DNA of 64,000 nucleotides from Deltaproteobacteria bacterium (GTDB lineage: Bacteria > Myxococcota_A > UBA9160 > UBA4427), in assembly GCA_029261855.1 (NCBI GenBank), contig JAJDAN010000033.1, forward strand, positions 117,065-181,064. The letters run 5' to 3'. The notes under the pieces are model-generated. The model saw only the letters and a program-made list of their open reading frames with translations. It did no database searches and was not told where the DNA came from. The number at the start of each line of letters is the position of its first letter. The first letter of the stretch is position 1. Below are positions 8,332-15,510 of the stretch, piece by piece. A program made the translations under genes and the position numbers.

Positions 8332-9603
8332 ATGGGCGAAATGGCTCCCTCGGCGAGAACTCAGCAGTTGACCGCGGCACTCCGTGCGACCGCTTCGCGC
8401 GCCGCCTCCACGTCGAGCGGATGCGCTTTGCTCTTCGCCACCCTTCCGGGCGACGAAGCCGGTGCCGCGCCGCGATTGCGCGCAGCGGCGGGCTTCTCCT
8501 CACCCGAGGAAGCGAAGTCCGCCTCACACGCCGTGATCCCCGATGTCGGCGACGCGGTGTCGAGCCGCGAGCCGCGTGTCCTCGGTCCGATTCCGGCACT
8601 GGGCGCCCGCGGCGCCGGTGGCGCAACCGCCCTGCCCCTCGTGTTCGAAGACCGCACCCACGGCGCACTCGTGGTGGCAGGTCCAGCCGGGATCGACGAG
8701 GGGATGCAGCTCGCCCTGGCGCAGCTCGCGGGCTCCGCAGCGGTCCACATCGACCACCTGCTGCTGCTCGCCGACAGCGAGAACCTGCGCGAGACGGCCA
8801 CGAACTCCCGCTCGATCGCGGACGAGAAGAGCGACGAGCTTCTGAAGCTGTCGGAAGAGCTGTTCGCCCAGGACATCCAGCTGCTGCGATCGAACGAGAA
8901 GCTCGGCAAGATCGAGAAGCTCAAGAACGACTTCATCGAGAAGATGTCTCTCGAGCTCCGAACGCCTCTGAACGCAATCATCGAAGCCATCATCTCAGTA
9001 CTCGCGGGCGAGCACGACGCCATCTCCGACGCCGCAAAGGCGAGTCTCCGCACGGCCCTGGACGAAGGCACCGCGTTCCAGCGGACGCTCCAGAACATCC
9101 TGGACCTGTGGCGCATCAAGCAGGGTGAGCTGCCCGTCGAGCTACAGGAAGTGAACTTCGCAGAGACCGTGGAGGAGACGATCTTCAGCGTCCAGGAAAC
9201 CCTCGACGCGAAGAACATCCAGGTCGTGAAGCAGTTCGAAGAACCCCTGCCCAAGATCGTGACCGACCTGGGGAAGGCGAATCAGATCCTGTTCCTGCTG
9301 CTCGAGAACGCCGCGAAGTTCACGGAGACGGGCACGATCACGATCTCCGCCGAGATCGAGAAGAACACCCTGCACTGCTCGATCGCGGACACGGGCATCG
9401 GCGTCTGCCCGGACGACCAGCAGCTGATCTTCGACGAGTTCTTCCAGGTGGACGAACTGTCGTCCCACCGCTACCGCGGTGCGGGCCTCGGCCTCACCCT
9501 GGTCCGGGACCTGTTGGTCCTGCTCGAGGGCGACTGCACCCTCCAGAGCGAGCCCGGTCGCGGGACGACCGTGAGCTTCTCGATCCCCGTCCAGATCGCC
9601 TGA
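8332..9603 (+). CDS. soluble histidine-kinase-like protein lacking the phospho-accepting His
   Basis: The 423-residue protein has a GAF-like N-terminus (about 10-145), a coiled linker (150-195), a HisKA-type dimerisation helix, and an HATPase domain. The HATPase domain has an N-box-like LLLENAAKFT, DTGIGV, and a GAGLGLTLV G2 box. In the H box, where kinases read FxxxMSHELRTPLN, this protein reads MSLELRTPLN. L207 (codon CTC at 8950-8952) replaces the phosphorylated His, so autophosphorylation at that site is impossible. ATP binding looks intact. This resembles the logic of Caulobacter DivL, which has Tyr there. There are no membrane segments. It sits six bases after the PilT/PilU gene and is probably co-expressed with it. 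Confidence 0.85.
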   Translation: MGEMAPSARTQQLTAALRATASRAASTSSGCALLFATLPGDEAGAAPRLRAAAGFSSPEEAKSASHAVIPDVGDAVSSREPRVLGPIPALGARGAGGATALPLVFEDRTHGALVVAGPAGIDEGMQLALAQLAGSAAVHIDHLLLLADSENLRETATNSRSIADEKSDELLKLSEELFAQDIQLLRSNEKLGKIEKLKNDFIEKMSLELRTPLNAIIEAIISVLAGEHDAISDAAKASLRTALDEGTAFQRTLQNILDLWRIKQGELPVELQEVNFAETVEETIFSVQETLDAKNIQVVKQFEEPLPKIVTDLGKANQILFLLLENAAKFTETGTITISAEIEKNTLHCSIADTGIGVCPDDQQLIFDEFFQVDELSSHRYRGAGLGLTLVRDLLVLLEGDCTLQSEPGRGTTVSFSIPVQIA

Positions 9604-9619
9604 ACCCGACGAGTCGGGT
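9604..9619. terminator. hairpin between convergent genes
   Basis: ACCCGA/TCGGGT forms a 6-bp stem with a four-base loop, exactly between the stops of the kinase-like gene and rpoZ. No T run follows on either strand. A role as a bidirectional 3' end is possible but weakly supported. Confidence 0.3.
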
Positions 9620-9624
9620 CCTCG

Positions 9625-9891
9625 CTACTCGAGATCCCGGTCTTCGGCGTCGCCGTCGCGGGGAACCAGCCCGGGGGGCTGCTCGGTCGGGATGAACTCG
9701 CCCGCATAGTCGGGAAGCACCCGGCCCGCTGCGATCTCTCGCAGCGCAATCACCACCGACTTGTTCTCCTCGGCGTTCACCAGGGTGTTGGCGCCCTGCT
9801 TGAGCTGCTTGGCCCGAATCGCCGCCATCTGGACCAGGTGGAAGCGGTTCGGCACCTGCTCGGTGCAGTCTTCGATCGTGATACGCGCCAT
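9625..9891 (-). CDS. rpoZ: DNA-directed RNA polymerase omega subunit
   Basis: The omega subunit helps assemble and stabilise the beta' subunit and often carries part of the (p)ppGpp site. The 88-residue product begins [17 protein letters not shown] and continues with [12 protein letters not shown] and [10 protein letters not shown], the conserved core of the family. The C-terminal tail is acidic. Unusually it is not next to gmk or spoT in this window. It is flanked by a kinase-like gene and a repeat-rich intergenic stretch. Confidence 0.93.
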   Translation of the reverse strand: MARITIEDCTEQVPNRFHLVQMAAIRAKQLKQGANTLVNAEENKSVVIALREIAAGRVLPDYAGEFIPTEQPPGLVPRDGDAEDRDLE

Positions 9892-10002
9892 GAAATCCCC
9901 CGGGAACGGGCAAGTGAACGCAGCACTCTATCCCACCCCAAAACCCCCCGCCAGCGAGGAGCAAGGAGCCCTCAGCCAGAACAGAGGCTGGAGCGAGAAA
10001 GG

Positions 10003-10049
10003 AGCCTTCAGCCCGAAAAGAGCCTTCAGCCCGAAAAGAGCCTTCAGCT
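10003..10049. repeat. 18-bp tandem repeat (2.6 copies)
   Basis: The unit AGCCTTCAGCCCGAAAAG occurs perfectly at 10003-10020 and 10021-10038, and its first ten bases recur at 10039-10048. A related, decayed copy (GGAGCCCTCAGCC) sits upstream near 9965. It lies in the rpoZ upstream region. Units abut without spacers, so this is a simple tandem repeat, not a CRISPR. Confidence 0.85.
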
Positions 10050-10051
10050 CA

Positions 10052-10078
10052 GCAACTCTGTCCTTCGGACAGAGTTGC
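10052..10078. other. perfect 11-12 bp hairpin with UUCG tetraloop
   Basis: GCAACTCTGTCC and GGACAGAGTTGC flank the bases TTC. This gives an 11-bp stem closed by a C(UUCG)G tetraloop, which is very stable in RNA. On the minus strand it follows the terminator of the lysine-rich gene. No T run follows on either strand, so it is not a standard terminator. It could be a transcript end stabiliser or a 5' leader element for rpoZ. Confidence 0.7.
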
Positions 10079-10079
10079 G

Positions 10080-10117
10080 AAAAAAGGAAACCCCGGCCGA
10101 CAGGCGTCAGCCGGGGT
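10080..10117 (-). terminator. intrinsic terminator of the lysine-rich protein gene
   Basis: On the minus strand an 8-bp stem (ACCCCGGC/GCCGGGGT, 12-base loop) is followed by TTCCTTTTTT. It lies 80 bases beyond the stop codon of the lysine-rich gene and has the right orientation for it. Confidence 0.7.
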
Positions 10118-10197
10118 CCTTCAGCCGCCGCACCCCCCGGTGCGCCCCAGGCCTCTCGGCCCGGAGCGCACCCAGGATGGCAGCTGTCTCTCCTTGG

Positions 10198-10392
10198 CTA
10201 CTTCTTCTTGCGAGCAGCCTTCTTCTTGCGGGTCGCCTTCTTCTTGGCGGCCTTCTTCTTCCGGCCCTTCTTCTTGGCGGCCTTCTTCTTGCGGGTCGCC
10301 TTCTTCTTGCGGCCCTTCTTCTTGGCGGCCTTCTTCTTGGTCGCCTTCTTCTTGGTGGCCTTCTTCTTCGTTGCCTTCTTTCGAGCTGCCAT
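10198..10392 (-). CDS. histone H1-like lysine/alanine pentapeptide-repeat protein (64 aa)
   Basis: Nearly the whole protein consists of five-residue units of the type A(T/A)KKK, with some GRKKK and RKKKA variants. More than half of the residues are Lys or Arg, with almost no acidic residues. This composition is that of the C-terminal tails of bacterial histone H1-like proteins, which bind and compact DNA. Here the tail stands alone as a gene. A nucleoid-associated role is an inference from composition. Pure Lys-rich repeats can be shadows of repetitive DNA, but an ATG start, a terminator just downstream and a consistent frame argue for a gene. No Shine-Dalgarno of good quality was seen. Confidence 0.65.
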   Translation of the reverse strand: MAARKKATKKKATKKKATKKKAAKKKGRKKKATRKKKAAKKKGRKKKAAKKKATRKKKAARKKK

Positions 10393-11007
10393 TGCTTGGG
10401 TTACCCCCCGTTCATGGAATCCGGTGGCGCGAACTCAGGCCCTCATACCCTGATGAGAAAACCTGATGAGCGGCTCGCTCTCCCCTTCCGTGACTCCCTG
10501 AGAGCCTCTTCCAGAGATCGCTTGCTGCTCCTTGCGCGACCCCGCTTCCGTCGTCTTCTTGCCCGTTGAGGGCCTTTCAGAGACTTCGTCGGTGGTCGCT
10601 CAACACAACTTGAAGCAAAATGAACCGCTTCTCGTCGCAATCCGCGGCACTAGAGCCATTGTTGCGGGTGACGCTAACACCATCATTTTCTACCCGTCAA
10701 GAGAATTCACTAAAAAAATCAAGCCGATGCGAGCGAAAGCTGCGTCCGACGAGACCGAATCGAACCGAAGGTGAACGAACGCGAAGCGTTCGAGTCGCGA
10801 ACGGCGAACGCGCAGGAGCCTTCGCGCGTTCGACGAACGGCGTAACGAAAGCACGCGAAACGACGCGTCCCTTCAACGAAATGATTCGAAGATTCGGAGA
10901 CTTACCTTGCGGGGAGCAAGGCCTGTGACAGGCGGGTGCGCGCGAGCAGAGGGGTGCCCACTAACAGGAAGCAGCAGGAACCGGCGCGCGCACGAGGTGC
11001 GCGGAGC
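10393..11007. other. 615-base gene-free region with a lower-GC core
   Basis: Nothing here looks like a protein gene. Seen are a direct repeat CCTGATGAG (10449-10457 and 10462-10470), an A/T-rich core around 10600-10740 with a promoter-like pair on the minus strand, and a stretch at 10760-10850 rich in GAACG. The GAACG stretch includes a CGAACGC-GAA-GCGTTCG hairpin at 10776-10792. The distal part is GC-rich. The length and structure would allow a small RNA or a long leader for the lysine-rich gene. No tRNA, tmRNA or SRP RNA was recognised. Confidence 0.5.
10671..10700 (-). promoter_or_regulatory. putative sigma-70 promoter for the lysine-rich gene
   Basis: On the minus strand TTGACG (10700-10695) is separated by 18 bases from TAGCGT (10676-10671). 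The latter keeps the key T1, A2 and T6 of a -10 box. It lies inside the AT-rich core and would give a leader of about 270 bases before the ATG at 10392. Confidence 0.45.
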
Positions 11008-11100
11008 TCAGCGCCCGTGCTTGTGTCGCTGCCGCTTCAGAAGCTTGCGCTGCTTGTGCTTGCGCATCTTCTTGCGGCGCTTCTTGATGACGCTGCCCAC
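11008..11100 (-). CDS. 30-residue bS22-type ribosomal protein (AURKAIP1/COX24 domain)
   Basis: A GTG start at 11100 sits seven bases after GAGG. The 30-residue product begins (M)GSVIKKRRKKMRKHKQRK and ends in a His/Arg-rich tail. The opening GSVIKKRRK(K/R)M is the hallmark of the tiny basic protein found on mycobacterial small subunits (bS22) and of the COX24/AURKAIP1 domain of mitochondrial mS38. It probably binds 16S rRNA in the small subunit. At 31 codons including stop it escapes usual gene-length cut-offs. It lies 99 bases downstream of the TPR gene on the same strand. Confidence 0.85.
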   Translation of the reverse strand: MGSVIKKRRKKMRKHKQRKLLKRQRHKHGR

Positions 11101-11199
11101 AGATGACCCTCATGACCGGACCAAGTGGTACCGGGGCGCATTGGATAGGGACTCACTCGCGCGCCGTCAAGGCACAGGGCGCCCGCGGGGCCGACGGTT

Positions 11200-11799
11200 T
11201 CAGGCTGCGGCCTGGTCGACCTGGGGCTGCGTTCCGCTCGCGTCGGCTTCTTCGGGTCCGCGCAGCCGTCGTGTCACGGCGTAGCGCGCGCTTCCCAACC
11301 AGCGGTTCAGGACGTGACGCCGGGGAAGGAAGCGAAGCACCGGCGTCGAACGCGGTCCGAGTTCTTCGAGCAGCCGGTGGATCTCCTCGTTGCCCGGATC
11401 GATCATGCGCGCCCGGCGCAGGTAGCGGAGGCTCTCGGCCTTGAAGCCGAACGCGAGGTTCAGCTGCGCAACGTTGACGTAGAGTTCCGGATTGAAGAAC
11501 TCCTGCTTGACCGCAGACTGGCACAGGTCGAGCGCCTCGTGATAGCGATGGCGGGCAAGTCCGAGGGTCAGGCCGTACCACGACCGGACCTGGGCGTGGG
11601 CGCGGTCCTCTTCGAAGACTGGACGCAGCTTCTGCATCGCCGCTTCGTGCTCACCGTCGAGCAGCAGCCGACGGGCGCTCGCGATCGCATCGAGACTCTC
11701 CGCGCGCGGAGCGCGGAGGACCGCCGGGCGAACCGTCGCACCGGGAGGCACCTGGGTGCCTTCGCCGGCAACATTCTGGATGGGGGGCTGAAGGGTCAT
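11200..11799 (-). CDS. tetratricopeptide-repeat protein
   Basis: I chose the ATG at 11799, which has AGGAG eight bases upstream, giving 199 residues. About three TPR units occupy residues 38-135, for example EAAMQKLRPVFEED, YHEALDLCQSAVKQ and ESLRYLRRARMIDP. They are followed by a basic segment (PRRHVLNRWLGSARYAVTRRL) that often ends such proteins in deltaproteobacterial genomes. There is no signal peptide, so the protein is probably a cytoplasmic adaptor. A partner cannot be named. It is the gene before the bS22-type gene, and the two may share a transcript. Upstream (11868-11885) is a perfect 7-bp hairpin of unknown role. Confidence 0.75.
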   Translation of the reverse strand: MTLQPPIQNVAGEGTQVPPGATVRPAVLRAPRAESLDAIASARRLLLDGEHEAAMQKLRPVFEEDRAHAQVRSWYGLTLGLARHRYHEALDLCQSAVKQEFFNPELYVNVAQLNLAFGFKAESLRYLRRARMIDPGNEEIHRLLEELGPRSTPVLRFLPRRHVLNRWLGSARYAVTRRLRGPEEADASGTQPQVDQAAA

Positions 11800-11941
11800 C
11801 GGTCGAGCTCCTGCACGGGCTCTTATCGGCGACAACCCACGCGAAGATGAGGCCTAACGCCTACGCCGCGACGTACCGACGTCGCCAGGTCCGATGACCG
11901 CGCAACTTCCGCGCATGCGATGCGCAGCCGACTTCGGGAAG

Positions 11942-13759
11942 TCAGCGATCCAGCAGCTCGACCCGCTCGGCGACTTCGAATTCCTCTCGAAGCGCGGCGT
12001 AGTCCGCCTGCGAGAAGGCCCCATAGCGCGTGTCGCCCCGCCGCCGGACGAAGACCGGGTCGTCGGCCAGCCGGCGCGGATCGAAGTTCTCCTGCTTGAG
12101 GGTGCGCACCAGGATCTTCTGGGTCTGGGTGTACGGAAACTCTGTCACGACGCGCACGAAATCCGGGAACCACTTTCGGTCCATGCCGCCCGCGCTGACC
12201 TGACGCTCGCAGAAGTCGAAGAAGCCCTGGGGATCGAAATGGGCGCCCTCGCGCAGCTTCACCGCCGCCATCACCCATTCGTCGGACACGGGACAGGGAA
12301 CGCCGTAGGCGGCGGCCAGGACCACGTCCTCGTGCTCCTGGAGCAGTCTTGCGACCTGGGCGGCCGAGAAGTTCTCACCGTCCTTGCGGATCCAATCGTC
12401 GGTGCGGCCGTCGAAGTACAGGTAGCGCTTGCCATCCCGGAGCAGCATGTGTCCGAGATCGCCGGAATGGTAGACGCCGTCCCGGTACTTGCTGTCGTTC
12501 GCCTTGTCGTTGTCGAAGTAGCCCTGGAAGAGCGACGTATCCGCCGCGACGCGACAGATCTCGCCGACGGCCGCCGCGTAGTTGCTGAGCTTGCCGTCCG
12601 GATCGAGCTCGGCGGGCGCGCATTCCTGGCCGACCTCGTCCAGGATCTTCACGTTGGGGTCGGTCACCTCGCCCACGCAACCACGCGGGTCCCCCTTCCG
12701 TCGGAAGGTGCTGATCGCGGCCTCCGTCGATCCGTACAGCTCGAGCATCTCCTCGAGACCGAGCCAGCGCTCGAAGCGGTCGATGTCGGGAGGCGACGCG
12801 CCGTTACCGAGGGCGTAGCGCAAGCGGTTCTGCGAATTGCCGGCAACCTCGGACGCGATTCGGGTTTCGTCCCCGTCGTATGCGCGTTCGATGGCGCCCA
12901 GGATGTAGTGAACTGGCTCGCCGACGTAGTTCCAGTACGTCACGCCGTAGCGAAGGATGTCCGGCACGAAGTTTCCCGCGCTGAAGCGCTCGCGGATCGC
13001 GAGGGAAGCGCCCGCGACCAGCGCGGGCTGGAAGCCCAGGAATAGCGCGTTCGAATGGAAGAGCGGCATGCACGCGTAGCCGCAGTCGTCGCTCGTGAGT
13101 TCGAGGTTCCCCGCCACCGCTCTGCCGATCAGCATCAGCTTCGCGTGGTTGTTGTTGATGCCCTTGGGCAGACCCGTGGTGCCCGAGGTGTAGATCACCA
13201 CCAGATTCGTCGCGGGAGACACGGGAGCGTCCGGCGCCTCGGACACCGAGCCGACGGGGCCGACCTCTGCATCGAGACACGCCAGCAGGTCCTGCCGCGG
13301 AGAGACCTGGCCCTCCCCTCTCGGCAGCACCAGGATGTCCGTATCGGCGATGTGCTCGAGCTTTCCGCGCACCCGCTCGACGTTCTCGAGCAGGGCTTCG
13401 TCGACGACCAGAAGCCGCGCCTTCGACTGATTCAGGACGCCGGCGAGGGTCTCACCCTGCAGTCCCGTATTGATGCCGAACAGGGTCAGCCCCGCGTAGC
13501 CGCAGCCTCCGTAGAGCGCGAGCAGCTCCATGTGATTCTCGAGCAGCATCGCGACGTGACCCGGCCGGAACGAATCGCTCTCACCCAGACGCGCCAGCAA
13601 CAGCTGCGCGTAGCGCAGGCACTCTCCGCGGTACTCGGAGAAGGTCCAGCTGCGATCGCCCTGTTTCAGGAAGACCCGCTCAGCGGTCTCGGGGTCGGTT
13701 CCGCGCAGGTCGATCGTCGCGCCGAGGGTAAGGATGTCAGCTTCGGGGGGATTCGGCAC
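11942..13759 (-). CDS. AMP-dependent acyl-CoA synthetase/ligase
   Basis: A 605-residue member of the ANL superfamily that activates a carboxylic acid, probably a fatty acid, with ATP and CoA. The P-loop-like motif is IYTSGTTGLPKGINNNH, and later motifs are YGSTEAAIS and the hinge region YFDGRTDDWIRKDGENF. I chose the GTG at 13759, six bases after AGGAG. The long upstream in-frame extension has no family similarity. FADD-type long-chain or very-long-chain ligases are the closest type by memory, and the chain length is unknown. The next gene upstream is khpA, with a 110-base gap. Confidence 0.85.
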   Translation of the reverse strand: MPNPPEADILTLGATIDLRGTDPETAERVFLKQGDRSWTFSEYRGECLRYAQLLLARLGESDSFRPGHVAMLLENHMELLALYGGCGYAGLTLFGINTGLQGETLAGVLNQSKARLLVVDEALLENVERVRGKLEHIADTDILVLPRGEGQVSPRQDLLACLDAEVGPVGSVSEAPDAPVSPATNLVVIYTSGTTGLPKGINNNHAKLMLIGRAVAGNLELTSDDCGYACMPLFHSNALFLGFQPALVAGASLAIRERFSAGNFVPDILRYGVTYWNYVGEPVHYILGAIERAYDGDETRIASEVAGNSQNRLRYALGNGASPPDIDRFERWLGLEEMLELYGSTEAAISTFRRKGDPRGCVGEVTDPNVKILDEVGQECAPAELDPDGKLSNYAAAVGEICRVAADTSLFQGYFDNDKANDSKYRDGVYHSGDLGHMLLRDGKRYLYFDGRTDDWIRKDGENFSAAQVARLLQEHEDVVLAAAYGVPCPVSDEWVMAAVKLREGAHFDPQGFFDFCERQVSAGGMDRKWFPDFVRVVTEFPYTQTQKILVRTLKQENFDPRRLADDPVFVRRRGDTRYGAFSQADYAALREEFEVAERVELLDR

Positions 13760-13869
13760 AGGGCACTCCTCGCTTGGGGAGCCACCGCTTGGCTGGTCGA
13801 AGGAGTCGATCCAGCCCCGGCGGCGCCGACGAGGAGGTGTACCGAAGGAGCGAGCGGAAGACGACCGGT

Positions 13870-14106
13870 CTAGAACTCGATGATCTCGAGGATGTAGCGT
13901 TTCTTTTCCTTGCCGCTGGCCGCGGCCATCAGGGTCCGAATCGCCGACGCGTGGGCGCCGCCCTTTCCGATCACCTTTCCCAGGTCTTCCTTGGCAACAC
14001 GGAGCTCGAGGACGTGCGCGTGCTCGCCAATCACTTCCTTGATCTGGACATCCTCTGGACGATCTACGAGCGCCCGAACAATGTCCTCGATGAGCTGCCT
14101 CATCAT
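13870..14106 (-). CDS. khpA: KH-domain RNA-binding protein KhpA
   Basis: A 78-residue single type II KH domain with the RNA-binding loop VIGKGGAHASAIRTLM. KhpA proteins (YlqC/YloQ neighbourhood) bind many small and messenger RNAs, often with KhpB/Jag, and affect cell length in some species. In many genomes khpA lies between rpsP and rimM. Here that context is missing, and the neighbours are an acyl-CoA synthetase and an unknown protein. The start has a second Met right after the first. Confidence 0.9.
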   Translation of the reverse strand: MMRQLIEDIVRALVDRPEDVQIKEVIGEHAHVLELRVAKEDLGKVIGKGGAHASAIRTLMAAASGKEKKRYILEIIEF

Positions 14107-14386
14107 GCCGGTCTCTCCACCCCTCGCTGCCGCCGGCGAAAACGCCCGCGTCCATCCCTGCTTCAGATACGACCTTCGAACCGAACGGGTCTAGTCTACG
14201 ACGAATTCACAAGCAGAAGCGAGCGTCATCAACGTCGCGTGACCATAGGGAGAACGCCGTCGGAGCACCGCGCCAGTGTACCCCTCGGGGCCAGCACGCG
14301 CTCGCGGTCAAGCGGCCGAAATCGCGCCCGCACTGCGCTCGCGGCCGGCGTGGCGCGGCCACGGGTCTCGATGGACGCACCCGCCC

Positions 14387-15271
14387 TCAGGCGCCGGCGG
14401 GCAGGACGGATCGCAGGGCCCCGCCAACCATCGGCCCTTCGGACTTCCACGAAAAACGGTCGCATCCGGACGCCTGCAGCTGCACCAGCGGCACGAGGCG
14501 TGCGATCTGCGTTGCCGTCTCGACGAGGCGATCGCCCTCGTCCGGTGACACGATCGGCGAGAACGCATACCGAAGCAGTTCTCCAGCCGCACAGTCGCGA
14601 TCGAGCACACGGATCACGTCGCCACCACTGATCGGTTCGACGACGTGCAGGCCCACGAGGCGCGCGATGCGACAGGTCTGGCCGCCTCGCCTGGTCTGCA
14701 GGGTCGACGGCAGGGGCGCGACACGAATCCCGCTGCGCCCGGGTTGCAGCAACAGCCACCCCTGCCAGACGGCGGTGTCGCGTCCTGCGCAGTCCGCCCG
14801 GGTGTCGCCCAGGACGACGAGTGCCTCGCCGTCACGCACCGCCGCAGTCGCCCGCAACGCAAACGCGCCCTGCTCGAGGGCGCGATGGATGAGGATCAAA
14901 TCGTCCAGAGGATGTGCGAGCGGAAAGCCCGCGCCTCGAGTCGACGTCGGGACCGCGACGTGGACGAAGCGGAAGCTCGAGTCGGCCAGCGCGATGCGTC
15001 CATCGTCGGCGCGGCGCAGCCAATGGTCCGAGCCGATTCGGCCCGCCTCGAAGACGGCTCCTTCGTGGAACCACGTGGTGCCTTCTCGCACCGCCGAGGC
15101 GTCATCCTGCTGGGTGAGAGAGACCCGAATGTCTTCACGGAAGCCATCGTCGTCGATGGCGACGAAGCCATCGGGAAGGTCCCAGTCGCGTGCAGGATCG
15201 ATGCCCTGGGGCACCTCGACGCGAAGCTTCATCCCTGCCCAGTCGAACCCACGCAGCACCACATCTCGCAT
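14387..15271 (-). CDS. unknown protein with a possible P-loop-less HprK-like layout
   Basis: I chose the ATG at 15271 because GGGGGGAG lies just before it, giving 294 residues. The C-terminal half (about 120-290) has an order that reminds me of HPr-kinase/PEPCK-like ATPases. It starts IHRALEQGAFALRATAAVR, then has a glycine-containing turn GDTRADCAGRD where a GxSGxGKS P-loop would be, then a GWLLLQPG strand. The P-loop Lys and Ser are absent, so kinase activity is unlikely. The family is not recognised with certainty. It lies upstream of mgtE in divergent orientation with a 239-base gap. Confidence 0.5.
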   Translation of the reverse strand: MRDVVLRGFDWAGMKLRVEVPQGIDPARDWDLPDGFVAIDDDGFREDIRVSLTQQDDASAVREGTTWFHEGAVFEAGRIGSDHWLRRADDGRIALADSSFRFVHVAVPTSTRGAGFPLAHPLDDLILIHRALEQGAFALRATAAVRDGEALVVLGDTRADCAGRDTAVWQGWLLLQPGRSGIRVAPLPSTLQTRRGGQTCRIARLVGLHVVEPISGGDVIRVLDRDCAAGELLRYAFSPIVSPDEGDRLVETATQIARLVPLVQLQASGCDRFSWKSEGPMVGGALRSVLPAGA

Positions 15272-15510
15272 CCCGCTCCCCCCAGAGCCGGGCGTGCCCA
15301 TCAGCCGCCCGCGATGGTTGCATCCAGAAGCACCTCCAATCCATCGGCAACTTTCCGCTGAGCTTGATGCTGAATTCGCGGTGAACGCGGCTTTCTTCGG
15401 GGCTAGCGGTCGTTTCCCGGGGCCTTCTCCGAGCGCCGGGCGCGTGGAACTCGGCCCCGAACTGATGTACGAATGCGCGGCCCGGCGAGGCTTGGGGGCC
15501 CAGGGAAGCC

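Larger units (their letters stand above)
9892..10197. other. gene-free stretch upstream of rpoZ with repeats and hairpins
   Basis: About 300 bases between rpoZ and the lysine-rich gene, both on the minus strand. It holds, in rpoZ transcription order, a terminator hairpin for the lysine-rich gene, a perfect hairpin with a UUCG-type loop, three tandem copies of an 18-base unit, and a more diverged copy near 9966-10000. It must also contain the rpoZ promoter, but I could not assign one with confidence. I see no credible coding sequence. Confidence 0.6.

Noticed and set aside
10003..10049. Possible CRISPR repeats
   Set aside because: Units are directly adjacent with no spacers and only two to three copies.
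10443..10640. A 65-codon Arg-rich minus-strand frame upstream of the lysine-rich gene
   Set aside because: It has no Shine-Dalgarno and random-looking composition, and it crosses the repeat and AT-rich leader. It is more likely untranslated leader.
10970..10995. GGAAGCAGC reminiscent of the SRP RNA loop
   Set aside because: The rest of the SRP RNA domain IV (paired CAGG/CCGG context) is not present.
13760..14155. In-frame upstream extension of the acyl-CoA synthetase frame
   Set aside because: It runs through khpA on the same strand, and the family similarity begins at the GTG at 13759 with a good ribosome-binding site.
15302..15510. M-box riboswitch upstream of mgtE
   Set aside because: No M-box core sequence or clear multi-stem layout was visible, and the region may only hold a promoter.
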